DNA of 64,000 nt from Haloarcula argentinensis DSM 12282 (lineage in GTDB: Archaea; Halobacteriota; Halobacteria; Halobacteriales; Haloarculaceae): assembly GCA_000336895.1 (NCBI GenBank), contig AOLX01000017.1, positions 242,649 to 306,648 on the forward strand, written 5' to 3'. The translations under genes and the position numbers were made by a program. The notes under the pieces are model-generated. The model was not told the origin of the DNA. It searched no databases and saw only the letters and a program-made list of their open reading frames with translations. Shown one piece after another: positions 16,787 to 26,140 of the stretch (its first letter is position 1; every line of letters starts with the position of its first letter).

Positions 16787-18202
16787 ATGGATAGTGGCTG
16801 GCGGTACCGGGTCGCAAGTGTAGCCGGCGTCGTCGTGCTGACAGCGGTCGCCGTCGCACTTGTCAACAACGCTACCATCCAGTCGATAGCGACAACCATC
16901 CCAATACTCAGTCGGTTGCCGACCGATCCCCCAGAGGGGCCGGAGTTCACGATCGAACTCCTAGTCACGACCGCAGTCGTCGTCAGCGTGTTCCTCCCGC
17001 TGTACAAACCCCGTCCGCGGAGAATTCTCGACGCTGTAGCGCTGGCCCAGAAGCGGGTGCTCGTGGCAGCTCTCGTTCTGGCGACAATCGGCTACTTCGA
17101 CTATTCATACAAACTACCGCGCTTGACTGTCGTGTTAGTGACACCGTTGTTACTGGTCGCACTGCCCGCGTGGTTCGTGTGGATTCGCAAGCGACCGTCG
17201 TCAAACGGCGAACGAACCATCGTCGTTGGGGACGACCTCAAGGTGATAGAGGAAGTAGCAAGTGAGGTCGACGGGACACTTCTGGGCTATCTCTGCCCAA
17301 CGAGTGTTATGACGGCAATCGAACGGACCGAAGCCATCGCTGACGGCGGAACGAACCCCAGCGGGTTGGAACGGCTGGGTGGCCTCTCGCGAATCGAAGA
17401 CGTGCTCGTCGAGTATGATATCGATACGGTCGTGTTGGCGTTTGAACACGCCGACCGGGCAGAGTTCTTCGGCGCTCTCGACGCCTGTTACGAGTACGGC
17501 GTCAACGCGAAAGTCCACCGGGACCATACAGACTCCGTACTGACCACCAGCAGTGGGGTCGGAACACTAGTCGATGTGGAGGTCGAACCATGGGACATAC
17601 AGGACTACATTCTCAAGCGCGCGTTCGATATCGCGTTCGCATCGGCTGGACTGGTCGCGCTATCGCCGGTGATTATTGGAATTGTAGTCGCAATAAAGCT
17701 GGAGGACGGCGGCTCGATACTGTACCGGCAAGACCGAACAGCAGTGTTCGGCGAAACCTTCTCCATCTACAAGTTCCGGTCGATGATCGAGAACGCCGAA
17801 GACGAGACCGGCGCGAAAATCAGTGACGAGGATGCAGGTGGAGTTGACCCACGTGTGACATCAGTTGGGCAAGTGCTACGTCAGACGCACCTTGATGAGA
17901 TTCCTCAGCTCTGGTCGATACTGCGGGGCGATATGAGCGTTGTCGGTCCACGGCCCGAACGCCCGGAACTGGATTCGGATATCCAGACCGGCGTCGTTGA
18001 CTGGCAGAAACGATGGTTCGTCAAACCGGGCCTAACAGGGCCTGCTCAGGTTAATCATGTGACTGGGAAAGAGCCGAGCGAAAAGCTGCGATACGATCTA
18101 GAGTACGTGCGCGACCAGTCGTTTAGCTATGATATGAAACTCGTTTCGAGACAGATCTGGAGCGTTATTATTGATATAATAGTCGCGTATAAAAACCCAT
18201 AG
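16787..18202 (+). CDS. Polyprenyl-phosphate sugar-1-phosphate transferase, WcaJ/WbaP type
   Basis: A protein of 471 residues with the layout of bacterial exopolysaccharide starters: several membrane helices in the first 150 residues, a CoA/NAD-like domain (about 150-260: RTIVVGDDLKVIEEVASEVD), then a reentrant helix and catalytic domain. The conserved run is visible: KRAFDIAFASAGLVALSPVI, YRQDRTAVFGETFSIYKFRSM, the DE acidic pair in LDEIPQLWSILRGDMSVVGP, RPERPEL, and KPGLTGPAQVN. It would load the first sugar phosphate onto dolichyl or polyprenyl phosphate. The ATG at 16787 replaces an upstream TTG. Whether it starts the AglB glycan or a separate polysaccharide is open. Confidence 0.9.
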   Translation: MDSGWRYRVASVAGVVVLTAVAVALVNNATIQSIATTIPILSRLPTDPPEGPEFTIELLVTTAVVVSVFLPLYKPRPRRILDAVALAQKRVLVAALVLATIGYFDYSYKLPRLTVVLVTPLLLVALPAWFVWIRKRPSSNGERTIVVGDDLKVIEEVASEVDGTLLGYLCPTSVMTAIERTEAIADGGTNPSGLERLGGLSRIEDVLVEYDIDTVVLAFEHADRAEFFGALDACYEYGVNAKVHRDHTDSVLTTSSGVGTLVDVEVEPWDIQDYILKRAFDIAFASAGLVALSPVIIGIVVAIKLEDGGSILYRQDRTAVFGETFSIYKFRSMIENAEDETGAKISDEDAGGVDPRVTSVGQVLRQTHLDEIPQLWSILRGDMSVVGPRPERPELDSDIQTGVVDWQKRWFVKPGLTGPAQVNHVTGKEPSEKLRYDLEYVRDQSFSYDMKLVSRQIWSVIIDIIVAYKNP

Positions 18203-18487
18203 AACCGTTACACGCTGCGTGACCCTTCGGTCGGACAGTTAATTCTGCAATCAGATAGTCTGAAAAAGTTTGTTACCGCCGTATTGTAAACCCACTCAAT
18301 TCTGTTTTATCATTGAAAGTGCGCATATTTGGCTTACAAAGAGAGAAGACAGACACTGTGCCGGTCACGAGAAAGGTATCAGCGTCACCGGAAGGTTGGA
18401 TACGAGGCGCTCAGCATGGATACAAAGTGCTTGGAAACCAAACGAAAAGGCCATACACTGGCCGGGAAATGGGCCTGTATGAAGTCG

Positions 18488-19603
18488 ATGAAAGGGCACT
18501 CCGATATCATCGACGACGAAGGGAATCTGTTTGGTGTTATCAATATTATTGATGCCCTCGTCGTTGTGCTTGCTCTTACTGTCCTAATCGCTGGAATCGG
18601 CCTTGTACTGATGGACGATGGCGAATCGAGTTCGGCCCCGACAACTGAGACGACGAATGTGACGATCGACCTCGGCACCCAGCCGGAGTACATCGTTTCA
18701 CAGATGTCTATCGGGGACAGCTACAGTCCGTCTGGGAATTCGGATCTCACGGTCACAGATATATATCTCGCCCCACAGGGCGAGTCAGCGCGGGTAATGG
18801 TACGGGCCGAATTGTCGGCTCCGTATTCGGGAGAGACTATCCAGTATAGCGGCTCACCACCGCGGTACGGCCGACAGCTTGAGCTTCTGACTGAAACCTA
18901 CTCTGCCGCCGGAACAATCCGAGACGTCGGTGGGGGCGCCGATCTGACCACGACTGAGACAGAAGTAGTAGTCAGAGCAAATCTCTCAGAAACCGACGCC
19001 AGACGTCTCAGCGCTGGACAACCGATCCGTGTACAAGGACGAGAAGTGGCGACTATCGAGTCGGTTACAACATACGGAACCGACAACCCCGATACAAAGA
19101 CCGTTTTCCTCGGGTTGACACTCCAGAGCGTCGCCTACGGTGAACAGCAGGCGTTCGGCGAGGCGATGGTTCGGCCGGGAGCAAGCCTCTCCCTCCCGAC
19201 GGAAGACGGCCTCATTAAGGGAGAAATCACGCGGGTCGGTGCGACGACGCAACGCGGTCAGCCAGCAACTCGCGATGTCAAGTTACAGTTATCAAACGTG
19301 TCTCCACTGCTCGCTAACAGTATTTCTCCGGGGATGACAGAGTCGTTCGGTGGTGAAACCGTCGCACGGGTTTCGGCCGTCCAGCGTCAGAACGCAACGA
19401 TCGTCACTAGGGGACAGGACGGAGAGATATACGAACGGACGCATCCAATAAACCAAGACGTCACCTTCACCGCAAACCTCTCTGTCCGAGAGACTGATAC
19501 GGGTGTCACATTCAAAGACCAGACACTCCAGCAGGGACGTGTCGTGACACTGGACCTAGGTACCGTAACGATCAAAGCGACTGTGATTTCAGGCTATCGA
19601 TGA
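18488..19603 (+). CDS. DUF4330 family membrane-anchored protein
   Basis: A protein of 371 residues from the ATG at 18488 (MKGHSDIIDDEGNLFGVINI); an ATG three codons earlier (18479) is also possible. The opening IIDDEGNLFGVINIIDALVV and a single helix at about 20-40 are typical of DUF4330 proteins found in exopolysaccharide clusters. The rest is an extracellular beta-rich region with two similar halves: each has a short strand-rich segment around VTDIYLAPQGESARVMVRAEL or LGLTLQSVAYGEQQAF and ends with a GQPIRVQG- or GMTESFGG-like turn. An open frame extends 150 bp upstream, but its Lys/Arg/Cys-rich content is unlike the protein. The 285 bp before it carry no gene. Function unknown. Confidence 0.75.
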   Translation: MKGHSDIIDDEGNLFGVINIIDALVVVLALTVLIAGIGLVLMDDGESSSAPTTETTNVTIDLGTQPEYIVSQMSIGDSYSPSGNSDLTVTDIYLAPQGESARVMVRAELSAPYSGETIQYSGSPPRYGRQLELLTETYSAAGTIRDVGGGADLTTTETEVVVRANLSETDARRLSAGQPIRVQGREVATIESVTTYGTDNPDTKTVFLGLTLQSVAYGEQQAFGEAMVRPGASLSLPTEDGLIKGEITRVGATTQRGQPATRDVKLQLSNVSPLLANSISPGMTESFGGETVARVSAVQRQNATIVTRGQDGEIYERTHPINQDVTFTANLSVRETDTGVTFKDQTLQQGRVVTLDLGTVTIKATVISGYR

Positions 19604-19622
19604 GGGCCACAGAGACGTCACA

Positions 19623-20006
19623 ATGGTAAAACAGCGTCTCCAGTCGGCTGTCGAGAATTCGGTACTGAAGTCGCTTTCCGATGCGTTCACACGGAGTTTC
19701 GAGCGCTCAACACTCAGCAGAATGTGTGCTCGGTTACTCAAGATAGCTAGAGGCTCCAAGATCTACCGTTGGCTCACGACAGAACCGGAGCCAGCGGCCC
19801 TCGTCATCGATCTACGTAAAACCCACACTGTCGGTCCGGTACTCGCTGTTCTCGACGCTTGTACAGCTCAAGCTACACGGTTCTGGGAAAATTCTAGTCT
19901 CGTCTCGGTGGCACGAGCTATCGAAAATACCCTCTCGGGTTCAAAAGCAGTCAGGCTGGCGATAAAGCTCCTCGAACCGCCGGAATCACCAGAAAACAGC
20001 GACTAG
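19623..20006 (+). CDS. Small basic protein of unknown function
   Basis: A protein of 127 residues, 20 bp after the DUF4330 gene and probably in the same transcript. It is mostly helical by composition, unusually basic for this genome (VKQRLQSAVENSVLKSLSDAF, RMCARLLKIARGSKIYRWL) and lacks clear membrane helices, although two amphipathic stretches could lie on the membrane. I do not recognise a family. Its place after a sugar-1-P transferase and a DUF4330 protein suggests a part in the polysaccharide pathway. That is inference from position only. Confidence 0.6.
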   Translation: MVKQRLQSAVENSVLKSLSDAFTRSFERSTLSRMCARLLKIARGSKIYRWLTTEPEPAALVIDLRKTHTVGPVLAVLDACTAQATRFWENSSLVSVARAIENTLSGSKAVRLAIKLLEPPESPENSD

Positions 20007-20030
20007 CGCGAGTAGCCAGCTACACGCGAC

Positions 20031-21821
20031 TCATTCGACTGTCACGCTTTTTGCTAGGTTGCGCGGCTTGTCGATGTTTCGCCCCAGCAACGCGGCCGTG
20101 TGATACGACACCAACTGCAGATGCGTGTTCGCAAGCACTGCAGCGGCTCGCGGATGGGTCTCTGGAATTTGGAGCACGTGGTCAGCGTATCGTTCAACGT
20201 CACTCTGTCCATCCGTGATCGCGACCACTGGGGCGTCGCGTGCTTCAACCTCTTTGACGTTGCCGATCGTCTTGCGGGCGCGCTCGTCGTCACCGGTCAC
20301 AATAGCAAACACCGGTGTGTTCTCGGTCACCAGCGCCAACGGGCCGTGTTTCAGCTCACCCGCAGCAAAGCCCTCAGCGTGCTTGTAGGTAATCTCTTTC
20401 ATCTTTAGCGCGCCTTCGAGCGCTACTGGTTCCTGATACCCGCGGCCGATGAAGAAGTAGGCGTTGGCATCCTGATACAACTCAGCGACCTCCTGGGCGG
20501 CAGATTCGTCGAGGACCTCCTGGACGTGGCCGGGGAGGTCGCGGAGTGCGCTGATGACCTGCCGGGCGTCGCCGGTTGTGGACGTTCCGAGCGCGAGCAG
20601 GTTCAGCGCGGCTAGCTGGGAGGCGAAGGTCTTGGTCGCGGCGACGCCGATTTCCGGCCCGGCACGGATGTACAGCGCGTGGTCGCACTCGCGGGCCGCA
20701 GTGGAGCCGACGACGTTAGTCACGGCCAGCGTGCGCGCGCCGCGGCGACGGGCCGCCCGAAGTGCCGAAAGCGTGTCCGCGGTTTCGCCGCTCTGGGTGA
20801 CGCCGACGACGAGCGCGTCGCCGATCGGTGGGGTCGCGGTCGCGTATTCGCTGGCGAGGAACGCCTGAGAGGGGATACCAGCCTCGCGGAACAGTTGCGC
20901 GCCGTGTAGGGCAGCGTGGTAGGAAGTCCCGCAGGCGACGAACTGGACGCCGGTCGGGGAGAGGTCGCCGAGGTCGCCGATATCGACCGTGCCGGCGAGT
21001 TCGTCGACTCGGCCCCGCAGACACTGCCGGAGCGCACGCGGTTGCTCGTGGATTTCCTTGAGCATGAAGTGGTCGTAGCCGCTCTTGCCGGTCTCCTCTG
21101 GATCCCACTGGACGGTATCGATGTCTTTCTCGATGACATTGCCGTCGGTGTCGGTGACGGTCCATCCGGCACCGTTGAGTCGGGCGAACTCGCCGTCAGC
21201 GAGGTAGACAACTTTGTCAGTGAAGTCCCGGAAGGCGGGCACATCACTGGCCAGGTATGTCGCGTCGTCGTCGATACCTAGCACGAGCGGGGAGTCGTTT
21301 CGCGCAGCAAATACCGAGTCACAGCCGGCAACGACGACAGCGACGGCGTAGCTTCCCTCAAGTCGGTCGACCGTCTCTCTGACAGCGTCTTCAGCGTCAG
21401 CTCCCGCCTCTAGCGCGTCCTCAATGAGATGGGGGACGACCTCCGTATCGGTGTCAGATGTGAAGGTGTGGCCGGCGCTGACGAGTTCGTCCCGCAATGA
21501 CTGGTAGTTCTCGATGATGCCGTTGTGGACGACTGCGACGTCGCCGGTGCAGTCCTGATGCGGATGGGCGTTCTCGTCGGTAGGTGGTCCGTGCGTACTC
21601 CAGCGGGTGTGGCCGATACCGACCGAGCCCGAGAGCGTTCGTTCGGAGAGAGCCTCACGCAAGTCGGCGATTTTGCCGGAGTGTTTGCAAAGGTCGATAT
21701 GGCTGTTCGCAAGCGCGACACCAGCGGAGTCGTACCCACGGTACTCCAGTTTCGAAAGGCCGTGGACGAGCGTGTCGAGCGTCTCGTCGCCGCGGCCGAC
21801 ACAGCCGATGATTCCACACAT
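20031..21821 (-). CDS. glmS: Glutamine-fructose-6-phosphate aminotransferase
   Basis: A protein of 596 residues. It makes glucosamine-6-phosphate from fructose-6-phosphate and glutamine. The N-terminal glutaminase starts MCGIIGCVGRG, with Cys2 exposed as nucleophile, and has KLEYRGYDSAGVAL, GIGHTRWSTHGPPTDENAHP and VVHNGIIENYQ. Two SIS sugar-isomerase domains follow (FVACGTSYHAALHG; SQSGETADTLSALR; the C-terminal KHGPLALV and PRNLAKSVTVE end). Its ATG shares one base with the stop of the upstream GlmU-like gene (TGATG), so the two are co-translated. Together they lead to UDP-GlcNAc. Confidence 0.96.
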   Translation of the reverse strand: MCGIIGCVGRGDETLDTLVHGLSKLEYRGYDSAGVALANSHIDLCKHSGKIADLREALSERTLSGSVGIGHTRWSTHGPPTDENAHPHQDCTGDVAVVHNGIIENYQSLRDELVSAGHTFTSDTDTEVVPHLIEDALEAGADAEDAVRETVDRLEGSYAVAVVVAGCDSVFAARNDSPLVLGIDDDATYLASDVPAFRDFTDKVVYLADGEFARLNGAGWTVTDTDGNVIEKDIDTVQWDPEETGKSGYDHFMLKEIHEQPRALRQCLRGRVDELAGTVDIGDLGDLSPTGVQFVACGTSYHAALHGAQLFREAGIPSQAFLASEYATATPPIGDALVVGVTQSGETADTLSALRAARRRGARTLAVTNVVGSTAARECDHALYIRAGPEIGVAATKTFASQLAALNLLALGTSTTGDARQVISALRDLPGHVQEVLDESAAQEVAELYQDANAYFFIGRGYQEPVALEGALKMKEITYKHAEGFAAGELKHGPLALVTENTPVFAIVTGDDERARKTIGNVKEVEARDAPVVAITDGQSDVERYADHVLQIPETHPRAAAVLANTHLQLVSYHTAALLGRNIDKPRNLAKSVTVE

Positions 21822-23011
21822 CAGCGGACCACCTCCGCACCCTCGCGGACAGTCCCATCGACTGTCACGCCAGTGGCGAGCTGAGCGTTGGGGCCCACGA
21901 GCGACCCGGAGACGAAGCTCACGTCCCCGAGCGCAACAGCACGGTCGGCGATGACGGCGCCCAACCGCTGGTCCTCGAACACTTCTGTGCCAACCTGGAC
22001 ATCGGCTGGGCCACCGGGGACGACCGTATTGACGCCCAGGTTCACGTCTTGGCCGGTGACAGTGTCGATGAGGGTCGAACTCGGGTCGACACGCGTGTCA
22101 GCGTCGAGGACAGTGTGCTGGATGACGCTGTTGGCCCCGACGGTGACGTTGCGTCCGAGCGCGACATTCGGACCGATGACAGCGTCCGGTCCGACCTCAC
22201 AGTCTGGGCCGATGACGGCCGGCGACTGGAGGGTCGCCTCGTCGTGGACGCGTGCGGAGTTATCGACCCAGACCTGCTCGTCGCGGGCTGACTCGACGAC
22301 CCGACCCCGCGCCAGCACCTCGCGGGCAACGGTCAGCAGGTCCCACGGGTAGGTCGCATCGACCCACATCCCGTCGACCTCGACCGCCCGGATTCGATTA
22401 GATTCCAGCAGCAGCTCGATAGTGTCGGTCAGCGCCAGTTCGCCGGCGTGGCGCGTCGTTTCGTCGATCGCTTCGAAGATATCACCGTCGAAAGCGTATA
22501 CGCCGCCGTTGATGAGTCTGAACTCGTCGCGCTGGGGCTTTTCGACGATATCAACGATGTCGCCGTCCTGTACCTCGACAGCACCGTACCGACTGGTGTC
22601 CTGCCGTTCGACGACAGCGATGCTTGTTTGCCCGGTCTCCGCGTAGGAAGTATCTACTGCCTCGATGGTGGCCGCGTCGACGAGACGGTCACCGTTCATC
22701 ACCAGAACCGGGCCGTCGACAGCGTTCCGTGCCTGAAGGAGTGCGTGCCCACTGCCGAGCTGCTTCGTCTGGCTCACGTAGGAGATCGGAACGCCACGGT
22801 ACGTCGGACCGAAGTGGTCCTGAACGCGGTCGCGCTTGTAGCCGACGACGACGACGAGTTTCTCGATACCTGCCTCGACCAGCGCGTCGAATACGTGTTC
22901 GAGGATCGGACGGTTCGCGGCCGGCAGCATTGGTTTTGGCCGATTTCGCGTCAACGGCCGGAGGCGAGTCCCCTCACCTGCAGCGAGGACCACAGCCGTA
23001 TCGATGTGCAT
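21821..23011 (-). CDS. Bifunctional sugar-1-P nucleotidyltransferase/acetyltransferase, GlmU-like
   Basis: A protein of 396 residues with two parts. Residues 1-235 are a nucleotidyltransferase (VVLAAGEGTRLRPLTRNRPK, VLVMNGDRLVDAATI, IVDIVEKPQRDEFRLINGGVY). Residues of about 245-396 are a left-handed beta-helix of hexapeptide repeats (AVIGPDCEVGPDAVIGPNVA and onward), typical of acetyltransferases. With GlmS downstream it fits glucosamine-1-P acetyltransferase plus UDP-GlcNAc pyrophosphorylase. Haloarchaeal genomes have several such enzymes, so another amino sugar or a plain UTP-glucose enzyme is possible. It is the first gene of a two-gene operon. Confidence 0.88.
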   Translation of the reverse strand: MHIDTAVVLAAGEGTRLRPLTRNRPKPMLPAANRPILEHVFDALVEAGIEKLVVVVGYKRDRVQDHFGPTYRGVPISYVSQTKQLGSGHALLQARNAVDGPVLVMNGDRLVDAATIEAVDTSYAETGQTSIAVVERQDTSRYGAVEVQDGDIVDIVEKPQRDEFRLINGGVYAFDGDIFEAIDETTRHAGELALTDTIELLLESNRIRAVEVDGMWVDATYPWDLLTVAREVLARGRVVESARDEQVWVDNSARVHDEATLQSPAVIGPDCEVGPDAVIGPNVALGRNVTVGANSVIQHTVLDADTRVDPSSTLIDTVTGQDVNLGVNTVVPGGPADVQVGTEVFEDQRLGAVIADRAVALGDVSFVSGSLVGPNAQLATGVTVDGTVREGAEVVR

Positions 23012-23035
23012 ACTTGTTGCAGACGGAGGAAGGGC

Positions 23036-23046
23036 TTCAATATGGC
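23036..23046 (-). promoter_or_regulatory. TATA box of the GlmU-like/glmS operon
   Basis: On the minus strand the sequence reads CGCCATATTGAAG, centred about 29 bp before the ATG at 23011, which is the standard spacing for a leaderless transcript. Confidence 0.5.
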
Positions 23047-23170
23047 GGCCTTACCGAGATTCGTCGGTGGCTACTCGCCACGCATGTCCAGATTGTGGTG
23101 TGAAAATCAAACGTATCAGGCGACCGCAGCATCAAATCCGTATCAACACTTCCCAGTCCAGAACTGCGGA

Positions 23171-24031
23171 CTACTGCTCGCCCATCCGCTCGCCAGCGAC
23201 CCGACGCCCCTTCGTCGTCAGGTTCACTTCGGTCCGTTCTCGGAGCACGCTTATTACGTCGAGTTCGATCAGGCGGTCGAAGATTTCCTCGGTTTTCTCG
23301 ACGTCGATGCCGACGAAGTTGGGGATGTCGAACGGCGAGACGCCGGAGTGCAGCGCCATGATGACCCGTTTCTCCGTCGAACTCAGGTCCAGATCGGCCT
23401 GGTTCTGTTCGGCGCTCTCTTCGAGCATCGTCCGGAGGACAGTGGCGTGGAACTCCTCCCCCGCGAGGTGCGTTTCGACGCTGATGTCGTCCTCGCTGTG
23501 CTCGACCTGAATGACCGTCCGCTCCTCGCCGCTGACCTGTTTCTCTTCGACAGTGAGGTCGCCGATGTCGGCGCGGTCGATGACAACCGCTTGCCCGTCG
23601 GCCATCGCGAGCTTCAGCGCCTCGTCGGTCACCTTGAGTCGCCCTTTCGTCCACTCGGCGGACTGGACGACGCCGCCTTTCAGTGCCGGGTGTTGAACCA
23701 GCACGATTGCGCCGTCGAGACTCGCCCGGTAAAAATCGGTCTCGAACGCCTCGTGGTTCGATGCCGACACGAGGATGACGTCCTCACCGACGTAGAGGGC
23801 GACGTAGTCGGAGACACCGGCGCTCTGCTGGTTGACGTCGAATCGGTCGGCGATACGGTCGATGTCGGTCAGTGAGATCTGTCGCTTGTCGTCGCCCAGC
23901 AGGGCGACCCGCTCAGTGGTGAGGACGATGCGACAGTTTCGCCACTCGGCGTCAGTGAGGCGCTGGCCCTGTGAGACCGCCTGAAGGAACTGCCCCTTCG
24001 TATCGGCAATCTTCTTTTCGGTGTCGCTCAT
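23171..24031 (-). CDS. cheF: CheF-like taxis adaptor
   Basis: A protein of 286 residues from the ATG at 24029-24031. CheF proteins link the Che system to the archaellum motor in haloarchaea. The family traits seen are the opening MSDTEKKIADTKGQFLQAV, then TDAEWRNCRIVLTTERVAL (a PH/GRAM-like start), KGGVVQSAEWTKGRLKVTDE, and a C-terminal winged-helix-like part with STEKRVIMALHSGVSPFDIPNF and IFDRLIELDVI. A second, diverged copy is at 33665-34531. No other che or arl gene is in the window, which is unusual because cheF genes commonly lie in the che cluster. It is divergent from the first acs gene. Confidence 0.82.
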   Translation of the reverse strand: MSDTEKKIADTKGQFLQAVSQGQRLTDAEWRNCRIVLTTERVALLGDDKRQISLTDIDRIADRFDVNQQSAGVSDYVALYVGEDVILVSASNHEAFETDFYRASLDGAIVLVQHPALKGGVVQSAEWTKGRLKVTDEALKLAMADGQAVVIDRADIGDLTVEEKQVSGEERTVIQVEHSEDDISVETHLAGEEFHATVLRTMLEESAEQNQADLDLSSTEKRVIMALHSGVSPFDIPNFVGIDVEKTEEIFDRLIELDVISVLRERTEVNLTTKGRRVAGERMGEQ

Positions 24032-24072
24032 ACCCCGTACCGGCCTCTCGTACATCCGTTGTCCGCAGGACT

Positions 24073-24086
24073 CAATATAAGTTCCG
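24073..24086 (-). promoter_or_regulatory. Core promoter of the first cheF-like gene
   Basis: On the minus strand the sequence is GGAACTTATATTGA, 43-55 bp before the start codon. The same GGAACTTAT core, preceded in both places by GGCGAC, lies upstream of the second cheF-like gene. The distance implies a leader of about 20 nt. Confidence 0.5.
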
Positions 24087-24196
24087 TCGCCAGTGTCGAA
24101 AGTGAGAACGGCCGACTGCACTGGCGGCTCGCCCACAGCGGAATCATACACAATTAGATAGGATATTTTTTGCGTGCGGCGATGTATCGTCAATTG

Positions 24197-26140
24197 ATGA
24201 CACGGGGTGACGAACCGGATCGGGGACAGTCCCAGGCGGGGCGAGAGACAGTCGAACCACCGGACTGGTTCGTCGAACAGGCGAACGTGACTGACCCGAC
24301 TGTCTACGACCGCTTCGAGCAGGAGTGGCCCGATTGCTGGCGCGAAGCCGCCGAGTTACTCGACTGGGCGGAGCCGTTCGAGACAGTACTCCGTGGGACG
24401 GACGGGCCACCGTTCGAGTGGTTCTCCGGTGGCCGATTAAACGCCGCATACAACTGCCTCGACCGGCACCTCCCCGAGCGGAAGAACCAACTCGCACTGG
24501 TCTGGGAGGGCCACCTCGGCGAATCCCGCACCTACACCTACCTCGAACTGTACCGGGAGGTCAACGCCTTCGCTGCGGCACTGCGGGACCGCGGCGTCGG
24601 CACGGACGACGTGGTGACGCTGTACCTGCCGATGGTACCCGAACTTCCGGTCGCGATGCTGGCCTGCGCACGCCTTGGCGTGCCACACAACGTCGTCTTC
24701 GCCGGGTTCTCCGCAGACGCGCTGGCGACGCGAATGGAGCGGGCCGAGTCGGAGTACCTCATCACCTGTGACGGCTACTACCGCCGCGGCAGCGCCGTCG
24801 CACAAAAGAACAAGGCCGATAACGCACGAATCGCCGTCGACCACGACGTATCGGTCGTGGTGCTCGACCGACTGGGCCGTGACGTGCATTTAGGCGACGA
24901 CTACGACGACTATCACGACCTGCTAGCGGCCCACGAGGGTGCCGAAGTCGAGCCCGTCTCGCGGGCTGCGGACGACCCACTCTTTCGTATCTACACGTCG
25001 GGGACGACCGGCCAGCCGAAGGCCGTCACGCACACGACTGGTGGCTATCTCGCACACGTCGCCTGGACCGCCCAGTCAGTTCTCGACATCAAGCCCGAGG
25101 ACACGTACTGGTGTTCGGCCGACATCGGCTGGATTACCGGCCACTCCTACATCGTCTACGGCCCGCTCGCACTCGGAACGACAACAGTGCTTTACAACGG
25201 CACAGCGGACCACCCCAACAAGGACCAGCTGTGGAAGCTCATTGAAAAGTACGCCGTCGATGTGTTCTACACCGCACCGACGGCCGTCCGCGCGTTCATG
25301 AAGTGGGGCGAGGAGTACCCCGCGAAGCACGACCTCTCCAGCCTGCGCCTGCTGGGCACCGTCGGCGAACCGATGGACGCGAGCGCCTGGGAGTGGTATC
25401 GCGAACACATCGGCGGCGGCGAGTGCCCGGTTGTCGACACCTGGTGGCAGACCGAAACCGGCGCGGTGCTCGTGTCGACGCTGCCCGGCGTTGACGAGAT
25501 GAAACCCGGGGCCGCGGGAACGCCGCTACCGGGAATCGAGGCGTCCGTCGTCGACCGCACTGGTGCGGTCGCCGAGTCGGACACGGCCGGCGAACTCGTC
25601 GTGACGCGACCCTGGCCGGGGATGCCGCGGGCACTGCTCGACGGGTCAGGCTGGGGTAGCGTCCCGGACAACGCCAAAGAGTGGCGATACTACCCCGAAG
25701 ACAGCGTCTCAGTCGACGATGACGGCTACATCACGTTCCTCGGCCGGATCGACGACGCAATCAACGTCGCTGGCCGGCGGTTCAGCACCAAGGAACTGGA
25801 GTCGACGGTCGCCGGCGTTACCGGCGTCGCCGAAGCCGCCGTCGTCGGTGCCGACGACGAGACGACCGGAACGGCGGTGTACGCGTTCGCCTCCCCGGAA
25901 GACGGCTACGCCGAGGATGAACTCCGGGCAGCCATCGAAGACGCTATCGTCAACGCTATCGGCGGTATCGCTCGCCCCAAGGAAATCGTGTTCACGCCCG
26001 ACCTCCCCAAAACACGGTCGGGCAAAGTTATGCGCCGCCTGCTGACCGCAGTGGCGAACGACGACGAACTGGGCGATACCAGCGCGCTACGTAACCCCGA
26101 AATCCTCGGCGAGATCCAGTCGACGACGAGAAGAGAGTGA
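24197..26140 (+). CDS. AMP-forming acetyl-CoA synthetase, paralogue 1
   Basis: A protein of 647 residues. It should activate acetate, or another short acid, with ATP and CoA. The adenylate-forming motifs are present: YTSGTTGQPKAVTHTTGGYL, CSADIGWITGHSYIVYGPLA, VVDTWWQTETGAVLVSTLPG and, near the end, FLGRIDDAINVAGRRFSTKE and PKTRSGKVMRRLL with the catalytic lysine. The start at 24197 matches the N-terminal length of paralogue 2; ATG at 24182 is an alternative. Compared with paralogue 2 it reads GQPKAV instead of GKPKGV and AGRRFSTKE instead of the more usual GHRLGT block, so its substrate may differ (propionate or other acyl groups). It is divergent from cheF. Confidence 0.9.
   Translation: MTRGDEPDRGQSQAGRETVEPPDWFVEQANVTDPTVYDRFEQEWPDCWREAAELLDWAEPFETVLRGTDGPPFEWFSGGRLNAAYNCLDRHLPERKNQLALVWEGHLGESRTYTYLELYREVNAFAAALRDRGVGTDDVVTLYLPMVPELPVAMLACARLGVPHNVVFAGFSADALATRMERAESEYLITCDGYYRRGSAVAQKNKADNARIAVDHDVSVVVLDRLGRDVHLGDDYDDYHDLLAAHEGAEVEPVSRAADDPLFRIYTSGTTGQPKAVTHTTGGYLAHVAWTAQSVLDIKPEDTYWCSADIGWITGHSYIVYGPLALGTTTVLYNGTADHPNKDQLWKLIEKYAVDVFYTAPTAVRAFMKWGEEYPAKHDLSSLRLLGTVGEPMDASAWEWYREHIGGGECPVVDTWWQTETGAVLVSTLPGVDEMKPGAAGTPLPGIEASVVDRTGAVAESDTAGELVVTRPWPGMPRALLDGSGWGSVPDNAKEWRYYPEDSVSVDDDGYITFLGRIDDAINVAGRRFSTKELESTVAGVTGVAEAAVVGADDETTGTAVYAFASPEDGYAEDELRAAIEDAIVNAIGGIARPKEIVFTPDLPKTRSGKVMRRLLTAVANDDELGDTSALRNPEILGEIQSTTRRE

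Noticed and set aside
18329..18487. N-terminal extension of the DUF4330 gene
   Set aside because: The extra 53 residues are rich in Lys, Arg and Cys, whereas family members begin with the acidic IIDDEGNLFG segment; the region is more likely promoter and leader.
22448..23875. Open frame of 475 codons on the plus strand across the GlmU-like and cheF genes
   Set aside because: It crosses an intergenic region and two real genes in antisense; no conserved domain is visible.
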